Source: Bacteroidales bacterium
Lineage (GTDB): Bacteria; Bacteroidota; Bacteroidia; Bacteroidales; UBA1402
Direction of reading: 5' to 3'
Length of the DNA: 48,255 nt
NCBI GenBank assembly: GCA_017468435.1
Contig: JAFUIP010000001.1
Location: 1-48,255 of the forward strand
In this document: positions 1 through 6,707 of the stretch, piece after piece
How positions within the stretch are numbered: the first letter of the stretch is position 1
Layout of the letters: every line of letters starts with the position of its first letter
The notes under the pieces: generated by a model
The model's input: the letters and a program-made list of their open reading frames with translations, nothing else
Told to the model about the DNA's origin: nothing
The model's database searches: none
Made by a program: the position numbers and the translations under genes

Positions 1-312
1 ACACTCCTTGGCAATTGCACGCTGAGACAATTCATTGCGGAGCTTAATCTCGAACTCAGAGCCATAAAGGTTACGCTCTCGGTTGAGTCTTGGAATGTAG
101 AACTCTCGCTTTTGTTTGCTCGCCTTCTCGGTAACAAACGTGGGTGAGGTGAAGATGAAACGCAATTCTTCAATATCCTTGAGCTGTGCTTTCAGTTCTT
201 CAAAAGCATATATCGAGAAGCATGAGGCAGCAACAGAGATTTTACTGCCTGATTTAATCTCGACAATAAAGTCATCTTTGAGTGTTTTATTTACATTGTC
301 GATTAACACCAT
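1..312 (-). CDS. N-terminus of a large helicase-like protein (partial)
   Basis: The frame runs from an ATG at 312 down to base 1 without a stop, giving 104 codons and continuing off the window. The peptide begins MVLIDNVNKTLKDDF and contains SCFSIYAFEELK and LRFIFTSPTF. From memory this resembles the N-terminal phospholipase D-like part of very large SNF2/DEAD-box helicases found in Bacteroidales, often near restriction-type DNA methylases. No helicase motif is inside the window, so that assignment is inference from the N-terminus. A purine-rich AGAGAAGGATAGTGGGT lies directly upstream. The gene follows the structured RNA/terminator element at 410-602 on the same strand and may be controlled by it. 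Confidence 0.65.
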   Translation of the reverse strand, partial: MVLIDNVNKTLKDDFIVEIKSGSKISVAASCFSIYAFEELKAQLKDIEELRFIFTSPTFVTEKASKQKREFYIPRLNRERNLYGSEFEIKLRNELSQRAIAKEC

Positions 313-409
313 ACCCACTATCCTTCTCTATCGTGCCGTTTCACACAATCCAGACACCGGGCTTCTGGTGACAAAATTTCTCTTCTCTATTCCTTTCGAA
401 TGCCGACAC

Positions 410-448
410 AAAAAAAACGTGAAGCCCTGCACTGTCGCTCGCTCCACG
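410..448 (-). terminator. Intrinsic terminator ending the structured RNA
   Basis: The minus strand has CGTGGAGC (448-441), a 15-nt loop, GCTTCACG (425-418), then eight T (417-410). It lies about 100 nt before the helicase-like start codon, so it could act as an attenuator or simply end a free small RNA. Confidence 0.75.
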
Positions 449-602
449 TTCTGAGGCCTTCGCATTGCCCTGTCTGTCGAAACGAGCAACGCAGAAGCCC
501 CACGCAAGTATGTATAACTATCCCTCCAATACCGACGTCCACCCTTGGCGTATGAGTACACCAAGGGCCATACAAGTATCTGAGGTATGTATATAACACA
601 CC
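410..602 (-). ncRNA. Candidate structured RNA or attenuating leader ahead of the helicase-like gene
   Basis: Read on the minus strand, four hairpins follow one another. The first is at 602-584 (GGUGUGU/ACAUACC). The second is at 567-542 (CCCUUGG/CCAAGGG, perfect). The third is at 499-455 (14 pairs with one mismatch and some G-U). The fourth is at 448-418 and is followed by eight U, which makes it an intrinsic terminator. A -7-like TACATTTG at 765-758 would start a transcript near 751. That gives an RNA of about 340 nt, or a roughly 440-nt leader if transcription reads through to the gene starting at 312. The segment GGGCTTC occurs twice, in the third hairpin and in the terminator arm, so alternative pairing is possible. 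I do not recognise it as 6S RNA, tmRNA, RNase P RNA or SRP RNA. Small frames across it look like structural artefacts rather than genes. Confidence 0.55.
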
Positions 603-895
603 AATGGGACATTCACCGTTGCTTTGTTTTTGACAGACAATTTGAAAGTTGCGAAGTTTCAGAACGTCAAAACCAAAGCGTAGTAAACGCCTTTTTCATA
701 TGTCTTGCCCTACCCTCCCGTTTTCTCTTAACAGAAAACAATCGGCGTAGAACGGTGCAAATGTAAACAAAATAAATTGTTTATTTTTAATAATATAATC
801 TATGCGCAAAAATCTCTAGTCTTATCTCCAATCGAAACAAAGCTCCACTTATACCCGACAAAGCATAAAAATGACTACACATTTATTCGAGAGCA
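603..895. other. Gene-free leader and intergenic stretch
   Basis: No convincing coding frame on either strand. It holds the presumed 5' part of the structured RNA (751-603), its -7 box, and an A/T-rich tract (about 765-800) next to that box. The remainder, to 895, shows nothing recognisable. Confidence 0.5.
758..765 (-). promoter_or_regulatory. -7 box TACATTTG with an overlapping inverted repeat
   Basis: TACATTTG matches the Bacteroidetes TAnnTTTG box. Just upstream on the same strand, an inverted repeat AAACAA-N6-TTGTTT (765-782) occupies the spacer where a repressor could bind. No TTTG is present at the expected -33 position. Confidence 0.45.
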
Positions 896-980
896 AAACA
901 CTTTTTCCAACGAATAATTCAAAACCATTACACTTTTTCCAACGAATAATGCAAGGTTCATTACACTTTTTCCAACGAAA
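896..980. repeat. Three tandem copies of a roughly 33-bp repeat
   Basis: The core CACTTTTTCCAACGAA starts at 899, 931 and 964. Copies one and two continue with TAAT and a variable 10-bp tail; copy three runs into the A-tract next to the terminator at 982. Three short adjoining copies with unequal tails do not look like a CRISPR array. The reverse strand reads TTCGTTGGAAAAAGTG in each copy. Function unknown. Confidence 0.8.
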
Positions 981-981
981 C

Positions 982-1019
982 AAAAAAATCGACCACATCC
1001 GCGGTATGGGATATGGTCG
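982..1019 (-). terminator. Intrinsic terminator of the nfn-esterase operon
   Basis: The minus strand has CGACCATATCC (1019-1009), an 8-nt loop, GGATGTGGTCG (1000-990; one mismatch), then A and seven T. It lies about 100 nt after the stop codon of the esterase gene, beyond the 16-bp repeat array, which would therefore be transcribed as 3' UTR. Confidence 0.75.
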
Positions 1020-1052
1020 TTTGATAGAGATGGTCGATAAGGGATTTCGAGT

Positions 1053-1130
1053 GCTTACTTTATCGAGCGTTTATTTATCGATGTTTACTTTATCGAGTGT
1101 TTACTTTATCGAGTGTTTATTTTATCGAGA
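1053..1130. repeat. 16-bp tandem repeat overlapping the esterase stop codon
   Basis: Five imperfect units of the form GTTTACTTTATCGAGT. The three at 1083-1130 are nearly identical with exact 16-bp spacing; the two upstream are diverged, one being 14 bp. The last unit contains the final codons (S-I-K-stop) of the minus-strand esterase gene. Confidence 0.8.
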
Positions 1131-2655
1131 CGGCGTCTATGTGCCAGTCGGACAGGCGGAAAGAGAGTTTGTCGCTGTCGTGAGTGCTCCAGGGGAAGAA
1201 GCGGATGTAGAGTTGCTGGCCGGGTTGCAGGCTCAGGTTCATGGGGAAAGAGAGCTGCTGAACACCGGGCCGGCCTTGCTGCGCCTCGCCTAAATCGGTG
1301 CGCGGATAGAAATCCTTGCCGTAAGCACATGCCACGCGATACGACACTTCACCCTCGAGCGTAAAGGAGAGCTGACGCAACAAAAGATTGTCTTCTACCG
1401 GCTTGAGAATCAATTCGTAATAACGCTTTTGCGCTTCGTCAATCTCGGCCGTCCATTGTCCGCCTTCTATGGTGAGACCTTCGGGCGTTTCGGTCAGGCC
1501 GCGCCAAGAAGGATTCGACAAAGCTATCTGGATATCAGTGCGTTCCTTTACTTCTTGCACATTTGCCTTCACCGGCACACGATAAACTTGGCCACCATAC
1601 TCTATGCGGACATGCGTCTTTACTTCGCCCGACTTCGTTGGCTGATAATGAAGATAAAAGCACTTGTTCCACAAACGTCCGTCCTGATAATCGTAACTCA
1701 ATGAAGCCTGCGCTTCGGCCTTCGGATCGTCGGCAATGAGCATGCCTTTGGGTGCCTTTATCGTCAGTGTTCCTTGCTGCGGTTGCAGGTTCAGACCCAC
1801 CACATCGAAACAGACAAACGCTTCTTCGCCTGCGAAAATAGTATTGAAAGACAGGGCACTAGGATTCACCACCAAGGGAATATCTTCACGAATATACTCG
1901 GCCAAAATACCTTGACGCTTCAGTTCCTTCACCGCCAAACGCGCATATTCTGCGGCGCCGGTGGATTGGGTATGCGTACCATCAGTGGGCACATAAATAC
2001 ATTTTGTCGTGCTGTCTTTTCCCAAAGTTTCGGCATAAGTCTTGGTAAGCGCCGTCATATCGATCAGAGGCACCTGCTTGTTGCGGGCCACATGCTTCAT
2101 CACGCGCACATAATTCAGGGTAGAATCGTCGGGAGCCACGCTCAAATCGTGACAACCTTTGGGGCTGATACTTCCGTCTTTGGTAAAATAACGACGGATA
2201 ATGGGCGTAATGAGCACTGGCGTGGCGCCATGTTCGCGGGTCTCATCGACATAGGTTTCCAGATAATGCTTGTAGGTGGTCCAGGGAGCGGTGCCACGGA
2301 AATCGGCGCCGTCTTTTCCGCCCTCTTTCTCATCGTTGTGCGCAAATTGAATGAAAACGTAGTCGCCACTCTGCAATTGGTCTATGACTTTTTGCCAACG
2401 GCCTTCCTTGTAGAATGAATGCGAACTTCTGCCGCCACGGGCATAATTCAAAACCTTTACATCGTCGGTATAAAACGATTGCAACATTTCGCCCCAACCG
2501 CGGGTGCGCGTGGTGTTCTCCACATAGTCGGCCATGGTTGAATCGCCGATAATATGCACATTCACAACATTTTCCTTCTTATCGCCGCCCCACAAACAGA
2601 AAGCGCCTATAGCCAGCAACAAGACTATCGAAGTCCAAAGAACTACTCTTTTCAT
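1117..2655 (-). CDS. Secreted SGNH/GDSL esterase, rhamnogalacturonan acetylesterase-like (CE12-like)
   Basis: A 512-residue protein with an N-terminal hydrophobic segment (about residues 4-22) acting as signal or anchor. SGNH blocks follow in order: GDSTMADY with nucleophile Ser39, the NYARGGRSSHSF glycine block, FIQFAHND, and DGTHTQ supplying the Asp-His pair. These are typical of CE12 enzymes that remove acetyl groups from pectin (rhamnogalacturonan). From about residue 260 there are two further beta-rich segments, probably an Ig-like and a carbohydrate-binding-like domain, which makes it longer than the usual 230-260 residue catalytic unit. The start ATG lies 1 nt after the stop of the upstream oxidoreductase gene, so translation is probably coupled. 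The last codons lie in a tandem repeat. Substrate specificity is inferred from the family. Confidence 0.85.
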   Translation of the reverse strand: MKRVVLWTSIVLLLAIGAFCLWGGDKKENVVNVHIIGDSTMADYVENTTRTRGWGEMLQSFYTDDVKVLNYARGGRSSHSFYKEGRWQKVIDQLQSGDYVFIQFAHNDEKEGGKDGADFRGTAPWTTYKHYLETYVDETREHGATPVLITPIIRRYFTKDGSISPKGCHDLSVAPDDSTLNYVRVMKHVARNKQVPLIDMTALTKTYAETLGKDSTTKCIYVPTDGTHTQSTGAAEYARLAVKELKRQGILAEYIREDIPLVVNPSALSFNTIFAGEEAFVCFDVVGLNLQPQQGTLTIKAPKGMLIADDPKAEAQASLSYDYQDGRLWNKCFYLHYQPTKSGEVKTHVRIEYGGQVYRVPVKANVQEVKERTDIQIALSNPSWRGLTETPEGLTIEGGQWTAEIDEAQKRYYELILKPVEDNLLLRQLSFTLEGEVSYRVACAYGKDFYPRTDLGEAQQGRPGVQQLSFPMNLSLQPGQQLYIRFFPWSTHDSDKLSFRLSDWHIDAVSIK

Positions 2656-2656
2656 C

Positions 2657-4120
2657 TTAGCTCAGCTGAGCATGCATGGCGGCTGCGGCACGACGTCCGT
2701 CGCCCATGGCCAGGATAACGGTGGCACCACCGCGCACAATGTCGCCACCGGCAAAAATGGTAGGAATAGACGAACGCATATCGTCGTTGACCACGATGGT
2801 ACCCTTGCGCGAAATTTCCAGGCCCTCAACCGATGAAGGAATGAGCGGGTTGGGAGAAACGCCCACGCTAACTACCACCACATCAACATCTACCGTTTCG
2901 ATGGCGCCTTCCACGGGCACAGGTTTACGACGGCCCGAAGCATCGGGTTCGCCCAATTCCATCTTCTGCAAACGCATCTGCGTCACGCGGCCTTTTTCGT
3001 CGCCGAGATATTCGATGGGATTGTGCAAGGTGAGGAATTCCACGCCTTCTTCCTTGGCATGCTTCACTTCTTCCAGACGGGCCGGCATTTCTTCTTCGCT
3101 ACGACGGTAAATAATCATGGCACGTTCGGCACCCAGACGCTTGGCAGTGCGCACAGAGTCCATGGCCGTATTACCACCACCTATCACTGCCACGTTCTTG
3201 CCAAAGGGTACGGGCGTATCGCTCTCAGGATTAGCAGCATCCATCAAATTAACGCGGGTAAGATACTCGTTGGAAGAGAGAATGTTCAGCAGGTTTTCTC
3301 CGGGAATATTCATAAAATTAGGTAGACCGGCACCGGAAGCCACGAAAACACCATCAAAGCCTTCGGCTTTCAAATCGTCCATGGTCAGGGTTTTACCTAT
3401 GATAACGTCTTTGTGGAAGGTAACGCCCATCTTGCGCAAGTTGTCTATTTCCACTTCTACAATGGCATTGGGCAAACGGAATTCGGGAATACCATATTTG
3501 AGTACACCGCCAATTTCGTGCAAAGCTTCGTAAACCACTACATCATAGCCATATTTGGCCATATCGCCTGCGAAAGACAATCCGGCAGGACCCGAACCCA
3601 CCACGGCCACTTTCTTGCCATTCTTGGGCGCCATTTCGGGCAAAGACATCTGACCGCTTTCGCGTTCGTAATCGGCAGCAAAACGTTCCAGATAACCAAT
3701 GGCCACGGCCGGCTTTTTGAGCTTCTGCACATAGAAACACTGCGATTCACACTGCTTTTCCTGCGGACACACACGGCCACAAACTGCAGGCAGCGCGCTG
3801 GTTTCCTTCAAAACCTTGGCAGCCTCTAAGAATTCTCCCCTTTCGATATTCTTGATAAACGTAGGGATACTGATTTCCACCGGACAACCATTCATACAAG
3901 TAGGATTCACACAGTCCAAGCAACGTTTGGCTTCTTGCAAAGCTTGTTCCTTGGTGAGGCCCTGGTTTACTTCTTCACGATTGTGACTACGATACTCCGC
4001 ATCCAATTCGTTCATTTTGACACGAGGCAAATCGGTACGTTCCTTGGCCTTCATGCTTTTGCGCAATTCTTCACGCCATTCCATCTGGCGAGCGGCTGCT
4101 ATTTTTTCTTCTCTTGTCAT
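2657..4120 (-). CDS. nfnB: NfnB/SudA-like flavoprotein, large subunit of NADH-dependent ferredoxin:NADP oxidoreductase
   Basis: 487 residues. The N-terminal region carries a cysteine-rich [4Fe-4S] domain (CLDCVNPTCMNGCP and CGRVCPQEKQCESQC). An FAD-binding VGSGPAGLSF follows near residue 175 and an NADPH-binding VIGGGNTAMDSV near 315. The fold is shared with the glutamate synthase small subunit, and such proteins are often labelled GltD or GltA. The immediately upstream partner at 4122-4937 is the NfnA/SudB-type subunit, which favours the transhydrogenase assignment: NfnAB couples NADH and reduced ferredoxin to NADP reduction by flavin-based bifurcation; sulfide dehydrogenase SudAB is homologous. 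It starts 1 nt after the partner's stop. The reaction direction in this organism is inference. Confidence 0.85.
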   Translation of the reverse strand: MTREEKIAAARQMEWREELRKSMKAKERTDLPRVKMNELDAEYRSHNREEVNQGLTKEQALQEAKRCLDCVNPTCMNGCPVEISIPTFIKNIERGEFLEAAKVLKETSALPAVCGRVCPQEKQCESQCFYVQKLKKPAVAIGYLERFAADYERESGQMSLPEMAPKNGKKVAVVGSGPAGLSFAGDMAKYGYDVVVYEALHEIGGVLKYGIPEFRLPNAIVEVEIDNLRKMGVTFHKDVIIGKTLTMDDLKAEGFDGVFVASGAGLPNFMNIPGENLLNILSSNEYLTRVNLMDAANPESDTPVPFGKNVAVIGGGNTAMDSVRTAKRLGAERAMIIYRRSEEEMPARLEEVKHAKEEGVEFLTLHNPIEYLGDEKGRVTQMRLQKMELGEPDASGRRKPVPVEGAIETVDVDVVVVSVGVSPNPLIPSSVEGLEISRKGTIVVNDDMRSSIPTIFAGGDIVRGGATVILAMGDGRRAAAAMHAQLS

Positions 4121-4121
4121 C

Positions 4122-4937
4122 TTATCCCAATTTTTTCATTTCTTCTTTTTCATATTCCTTGTAGGTACCCATACGCATCATCATGCCGTCCCAATCCACT
4201 TGGTGAGCATCGAATTCGGGTCCATCCACACATACGAACTTGGTTTGTCCGCCCACGCTGACACGACATCCGCCGCACATGCCCGTACCATCTACCATGA
4301 TGGTGTTGAGCGAAGCCACGGTAGGCACTTCGTATTTTTTGGTAAGCATAGACACGAACTTCATCATGATGGCCGGACCTATGGTGACACACATATCCAC
4401 TTTTTCTCTTTGGATGATAGATTCAATACCATTGGTTACCAAACCTTGCTGTCCGTAAGAGCCATCGTCGGTCATAATGATGACTTCGTCTGAAGAAGCG
4501 CGGATTTCGTCTTCGAGAATGATAAGGTCTTTATTTCTTGCAGCCAAAACAGAGATAACGCGGTTGCCGGCAGCCTTCATTGCCTGAACGATAGGCAAAA
4601 GAGGAGCCACGCCCACGCCTCCACCGGCGCAAACAACGGTGCCAAAACGATCGATATGTGTAGCTTTTCCCAGAGGGCCCACCAAGTCGGCCAATTCGTC
4701 GCCTACATTGAGATTGCACAATTTGGTAGAGCTGAGACCAACCTTCTGTACCACCAAGGTGATGGTGCCTTTTTCGGTATCGGCTGCTGAAATGGTGAGA
4801 GGAATACGTTCTCCTTTTTCGTCTACTTTTACAATAACGAAATGTCCGGCCTTACGGGCGCGGGCAATTAACGGAGCTTCTACTTCGATTTGAGTAACGA
4901 GTTGCGAAAACTCCTTTTTACTGACAATTTTGTTCAT
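4122..4937 (-). CDS. nfnA: NfnA/SudB-like ferredoxin-NADP reductase subunit
   Basis: 271 residues, the usual length for this subunit. It has a ferredoxin reductase-like FAD domain, a nucleotide-binding segment with CAGGGVGVAPLLPI, and a C-terminal [2Fe-2S] site with GTGMCGGCRV followed by FVCVDGPEFDAHQVD. This architecture is shared with dihydroorotate dehydrogenase electron-transfer subunit PyrK, but the adjacent NfnB-like gene points to the bifurcating transhydrogenase. It is the first gene of a three-gene minus-strand operon with a TAATTTTG -7 box at 5022-5015. Confidence 0.87.
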   Translation of the reverse strand: MNKIVSKKEFSQLVTQIEVEAPLIARARKAGHFVIVKVDEKGERIPLTISAADTEKGTITLVVQKVGLSSTKLCNLNVGDELADLVGPLGKATHIDRFGTVVCAGGGVGVAPLLPIVQAMKAAGNRVISVLAARNKDLIILEDEIRASSDEVIIMTDDGSYGQQGLVTNGIESIIQREKVDMCVTIGPAIMMKFVSMLTKKYEVPTVASLNTIMVDGTGMCGGCRVSVGGQTKFVCVDGPEFDAHQVDWDGMMMRMGTYKEYEKEEMKKLG

Positions 4938-5014
4938 TTCGTATAAATTAGTCTATTTTGTACCAGAACTTGCGTATATATATACATTTTGCAAGTCTTT
5001 TGTAATTCAAGCCG

Positions 5015-5022
5015 CAAAATTA
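5015..5022 (-). promoter_or_regulatory. -7 box TAATTTTG for the nfnAB-esterase operon
   Basis: Matches TAnnTTTG on the minus strand, 77 nt before the nfnA start. The region between the two divergent genes is A/T-rich. Confidence 0.5.
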
Positions 5023-5045
5023 GAAAAAATTATTCTAAAAAATAC

Positions 5046-5053
5046 TACCTTTA
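5046..5053 (+). promoter_or_regulatory. Near-consensus -7 box TACCTTTA for the HAD phosphatase gene
   Basis: One mismatch to TAnnTTTG, 24 nt before the ATG at 5078, so the 5' UTR would be short. Confidence 0.4.
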
Positions 5054-5077
5054 CAGCGAGTTTTTCAAAATATTTAT

Positions 5078-5755
5078 ATGTCTAATTTTCAAGCAGTTAT
5101 TTTCGACCTCGACGGAACGTTGATTAATTCCGTACCCGATATTGCCAATGCCTGTAATGCAGCCTTATCAGCTCGCAATCATCCTTTGCATAATTATGAA
5201 GAATACAAACAACTGATAGGCAAAGGTTTACGAAATTTATGCGAACGCGCATTGCCAATAAATATGCAAAACGAAGAAGAAATCGAAGTTTGCCACGAGA
5301 TATTGATGAACTATTATCTGGAGCATCCTTGCGATGAAACCGAAGTGTATGAGGGCATTCCGCAAGTACTTGAAAAGCTGCACGCTGCCGGGCTGAAACT
5401 GGCGGTTCTATCCAACAAGGCCGACGTGCTCACCGCTCTTATCATCGAAAAGCTTGGTTTGTCGAAATATTTCACCATCGTGAGCGGACTGCGCAAGGAA
5501 TTTCCTCGAAAACCGGATCCTACCAGCGCACTTTGGATTCTGTCGGAACTGAGCCGAGCCGCCGGACAGGAAATCGCGCCCGAAAAGGTGCTTTACATCG
5601 GCGATAGCGGCGTAGATATGCAAACGGCCAACAACAGCGGATTCTATGCACTGGGCGTCACTTGGGGCTTCCGCAGCGAAGAAGAAATTCGCGAAAACGG
5701 AGCCAAGAGCATCATCCACGAACGGAGCGAAATTGTAAAAATCGCTTTGGGATGA
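5078..5755 (+). CDS. gph: Phosphoglycolate phosphatase-like HAD hydrolase
   Basis: 225 residues. HAD motif I is FDLDGTLINS with nucleophile Asp10 and acid/base Asp12. Motif II is LAVLSNKAD, the motif III lysine lies in FPRKPDP, and motif IV is YIGDSGVDMQTA. The helical cap between motifs I and II marks subclass I, as in Gph, which removes phosphate from 2-phosphoglycolate arising from damaged DNA ends. Related enzymes act on other small phosphates, so the substrate is not certain. A 20-bp-period repeat tract begins 5 bp after the stop codon. Confidence 0.85.
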   Translation: MSNFQAVIFDLDGTLINSVPDIANACNAALSARNHPLHNYEEYKQLIGKGLRNLCERALPINMQNEEEIEVCHEILMNYYLEHPCDETEVYEGIPQVLEKLHAAGLKLAVLSNKADVLTALIIEKLGLSKYFTIVSGLRKEFPRKPDPTSALWILSELSRAAGQEIAPEKVLYIGDSGVDMQTANNSGFYALGVTWGFRSEEEIRENGAKSIIHERSEIVKIALG

Positions 5756-5760
5756 GTCTC

Positions 5761-5850
5761 GTAGCTTTTCCTTGCAAGTATCAGCTTTTCCTTGCTATCG
5801 ACTGCTTTTCCTTGCTAGCGACTGCCGCAACTTGCAAATGTCTGCCGCAA
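5761..5850. repeat. 20-bp-period tandem repeat after the phosphatase gene
   Basis: Units begin at 5761, 5781, 5801, 5821 and 5841. The first three share GCTTTTCCTTGC and the last two share CTGCCGCAA, so two unit types merge. The period is exactly 20 bp and is in register with the second array at 5901-5960. Confidence 0.85.
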
Positions 5851-5900
5851 GAAGATTGTAAAATTATTTTCGCAATGGGTTTCACCAATCAGGGAACAAC

Positions 5901-5960
5901 CATGCAGGACATGAAACGACCATGCCATCTATGAAACAGCCATGCCATCTATGAAACAGC
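5901..5960. repeat. 20-bp tandem repeat supplying the acetyltransferase start codon
   Basis: CATGCCATCTATGAAACAGC occurs identically at 5921-5940 and 5941-5960, and a diverged copy lies at 5901-5920. Each unit carries two in-frame ATGs, but 20 is not a multiple of 3, so start codons from successive units fall in different frames. Only the last unit is in frame with the GNAT gene. Confidence 0.9.
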
Positions 5961-6529
5961 AAAGTATATTACCCAACCAATATAACATTCGCAGCGCCCG
6001 CGTGGAAGATGCCGCTGATTTGCTGGCCATTTATGCGCCTTACGTGGAAAATACGGCCATCAGTTTTGAATACGAGGCGCCTTCGGTGGAAGCATTTCGG
6101 GAAAGAATAGGCCGGACTTTGGAAAAATATCCTTACTTGGTGGCCGAAAAAGAGGGGAAAATTCTGGGTTACGCCTATGCCGGCGCTTTTCATCCGCGTG
6201 CCGCTTATCGTTGGAATGCCGAGCTGAGCATTTATCTTACACCTGAAACTCAAGGACTTGGATTGGGTCGCCGCCTTTACGAAGAGTTGGAGAATTTGTT
6301 GCGCGACATGGGCATCATCGATTTGTATGCCATCGTTGCTTCGCCCGAAACGCCTGACGAATACCTGACACACCAAAGCGAAGGTTTTCACAAACACCTT
6401 GGTTTTGAAACAGTTGCCAAGCTCGAGCATTGCGGCTACAAATTCGGCCGTTGGTATCATGTGCTTTGGATGAAAAAATCGATTGCTCCGCACAGCCTCA
6501 CCCCACCCGAGCCCAAGTTTCCGCTTTGA
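5942..6529 (+). CDS. GNAT N-acetyltransferase, phosphinothricin acetyltransferase (Pat/Bar)-like
   Basis: 195 residues from 5942; ATG 5951 gives 192 and is equally plausible. The N-terminal beta-alpha unit reads IRSARVEDAADLLAIYAPYV. The acetyl-CoA loop is TPETQGLGLGR, followed by YEELENLL and HLGFETVAKLEHCGYKFG, the arrangement of Pat/Bar/YwnH proteins. These acetylate phosphinothricin or, in natural hosts, amino acid analogues such as methionine sulfoximine or sulfone. Cytosolic. The start codon sits in a 20-bp repeat. A hairpin terminator follows at 6558. Confidence 0.82.
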   Translation: MPSMKQQSILPNQYNIRSARVEDAADLLAIYAPYVENTAISFEYEAPSVEAFRERIGRTLEKYPYLVAEKEGKILGYAYAGAFHPRAAYRWNAELSIYLTPETQGLGLGRRLYEELENLLRDMGIIDLYAIVASPETPDEYLTHQSEGFHKHLGFETVAKLEHCGYKFGRWYHVLWMKKSIAPHSLTPPEPKFPL

Positions 6530-6557
6530 GGCGCATAGTGCGAGCCTTCTATAAAGC

Positions 6558-6589
6558 AAACGAGCATCCATTCGTGTGGACGCTCGTTT
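6558..6589 (+). terminator. Hairpin terminator after the acetyltransferase gene
   Basis: AAACGAGC-A-TCCA, a six-base loop, then TGGA-C-GCTCGTTT, followed by ATTATT. The tail is weak in T on the plus strand, but the A-rich left flank could also let it act on the minus strand. Confidence 0.6.
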
Positions 6590-6601
6590 ATTATTCAAGC
6601 C

Positions 6602-6707
6602 ATCTTCAATGATCTTTTGCGGCGAGTTCCGCTTCGGGTTCGAGGAGCATAGTGGTACTATGTGACGAGAACTCGGAGCGAAAATCGCCCAAAATGTTAT
6701 TGAAGAT
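6602..6707. repeat. 106-bp imperfect palindrome
   Basis: ATCTTCAAT at 6602 matches ATTGAAGAT at 6699-6707, and CATAGT (6648-6653) pairs with ACTATG (6657-6662) around a GGT centre. The intervening arms remain largely complementary (TTTTG/CAAAA, GGCGA/TCGCC, GTTC/GAAC). The right arm overlaps the last codons of the SPFH gene, which stops at 6697. It could be a long terminator hairpin or a mobile palindromic repeat. Confidence 0.75.

Noticed and set aside
328..612. Small minus-strand frames across the RNA element
   Set aside because: They overlap one another in different frames, span strong hairpins and a terminator, and show no domain; better explained as a structured RNA.
896..980. A short CRISPR array
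   Set aside because: Only three copies, the variable parts are about 10-17 bp and A/T-rich, and there are no cas genes.
871..1293. A 140-codon plus-strand frame
   Set aside because: It runs through both tandem repeats and then antisense to the esterase gene; its protein is repetitive and Phe-rich.
2657..4120. Glutamate synthase small subunit (GltD)
   Set aside because: The partner gene is of NfnA/SudB type and no large glutamate synthase subunit is adjacent.
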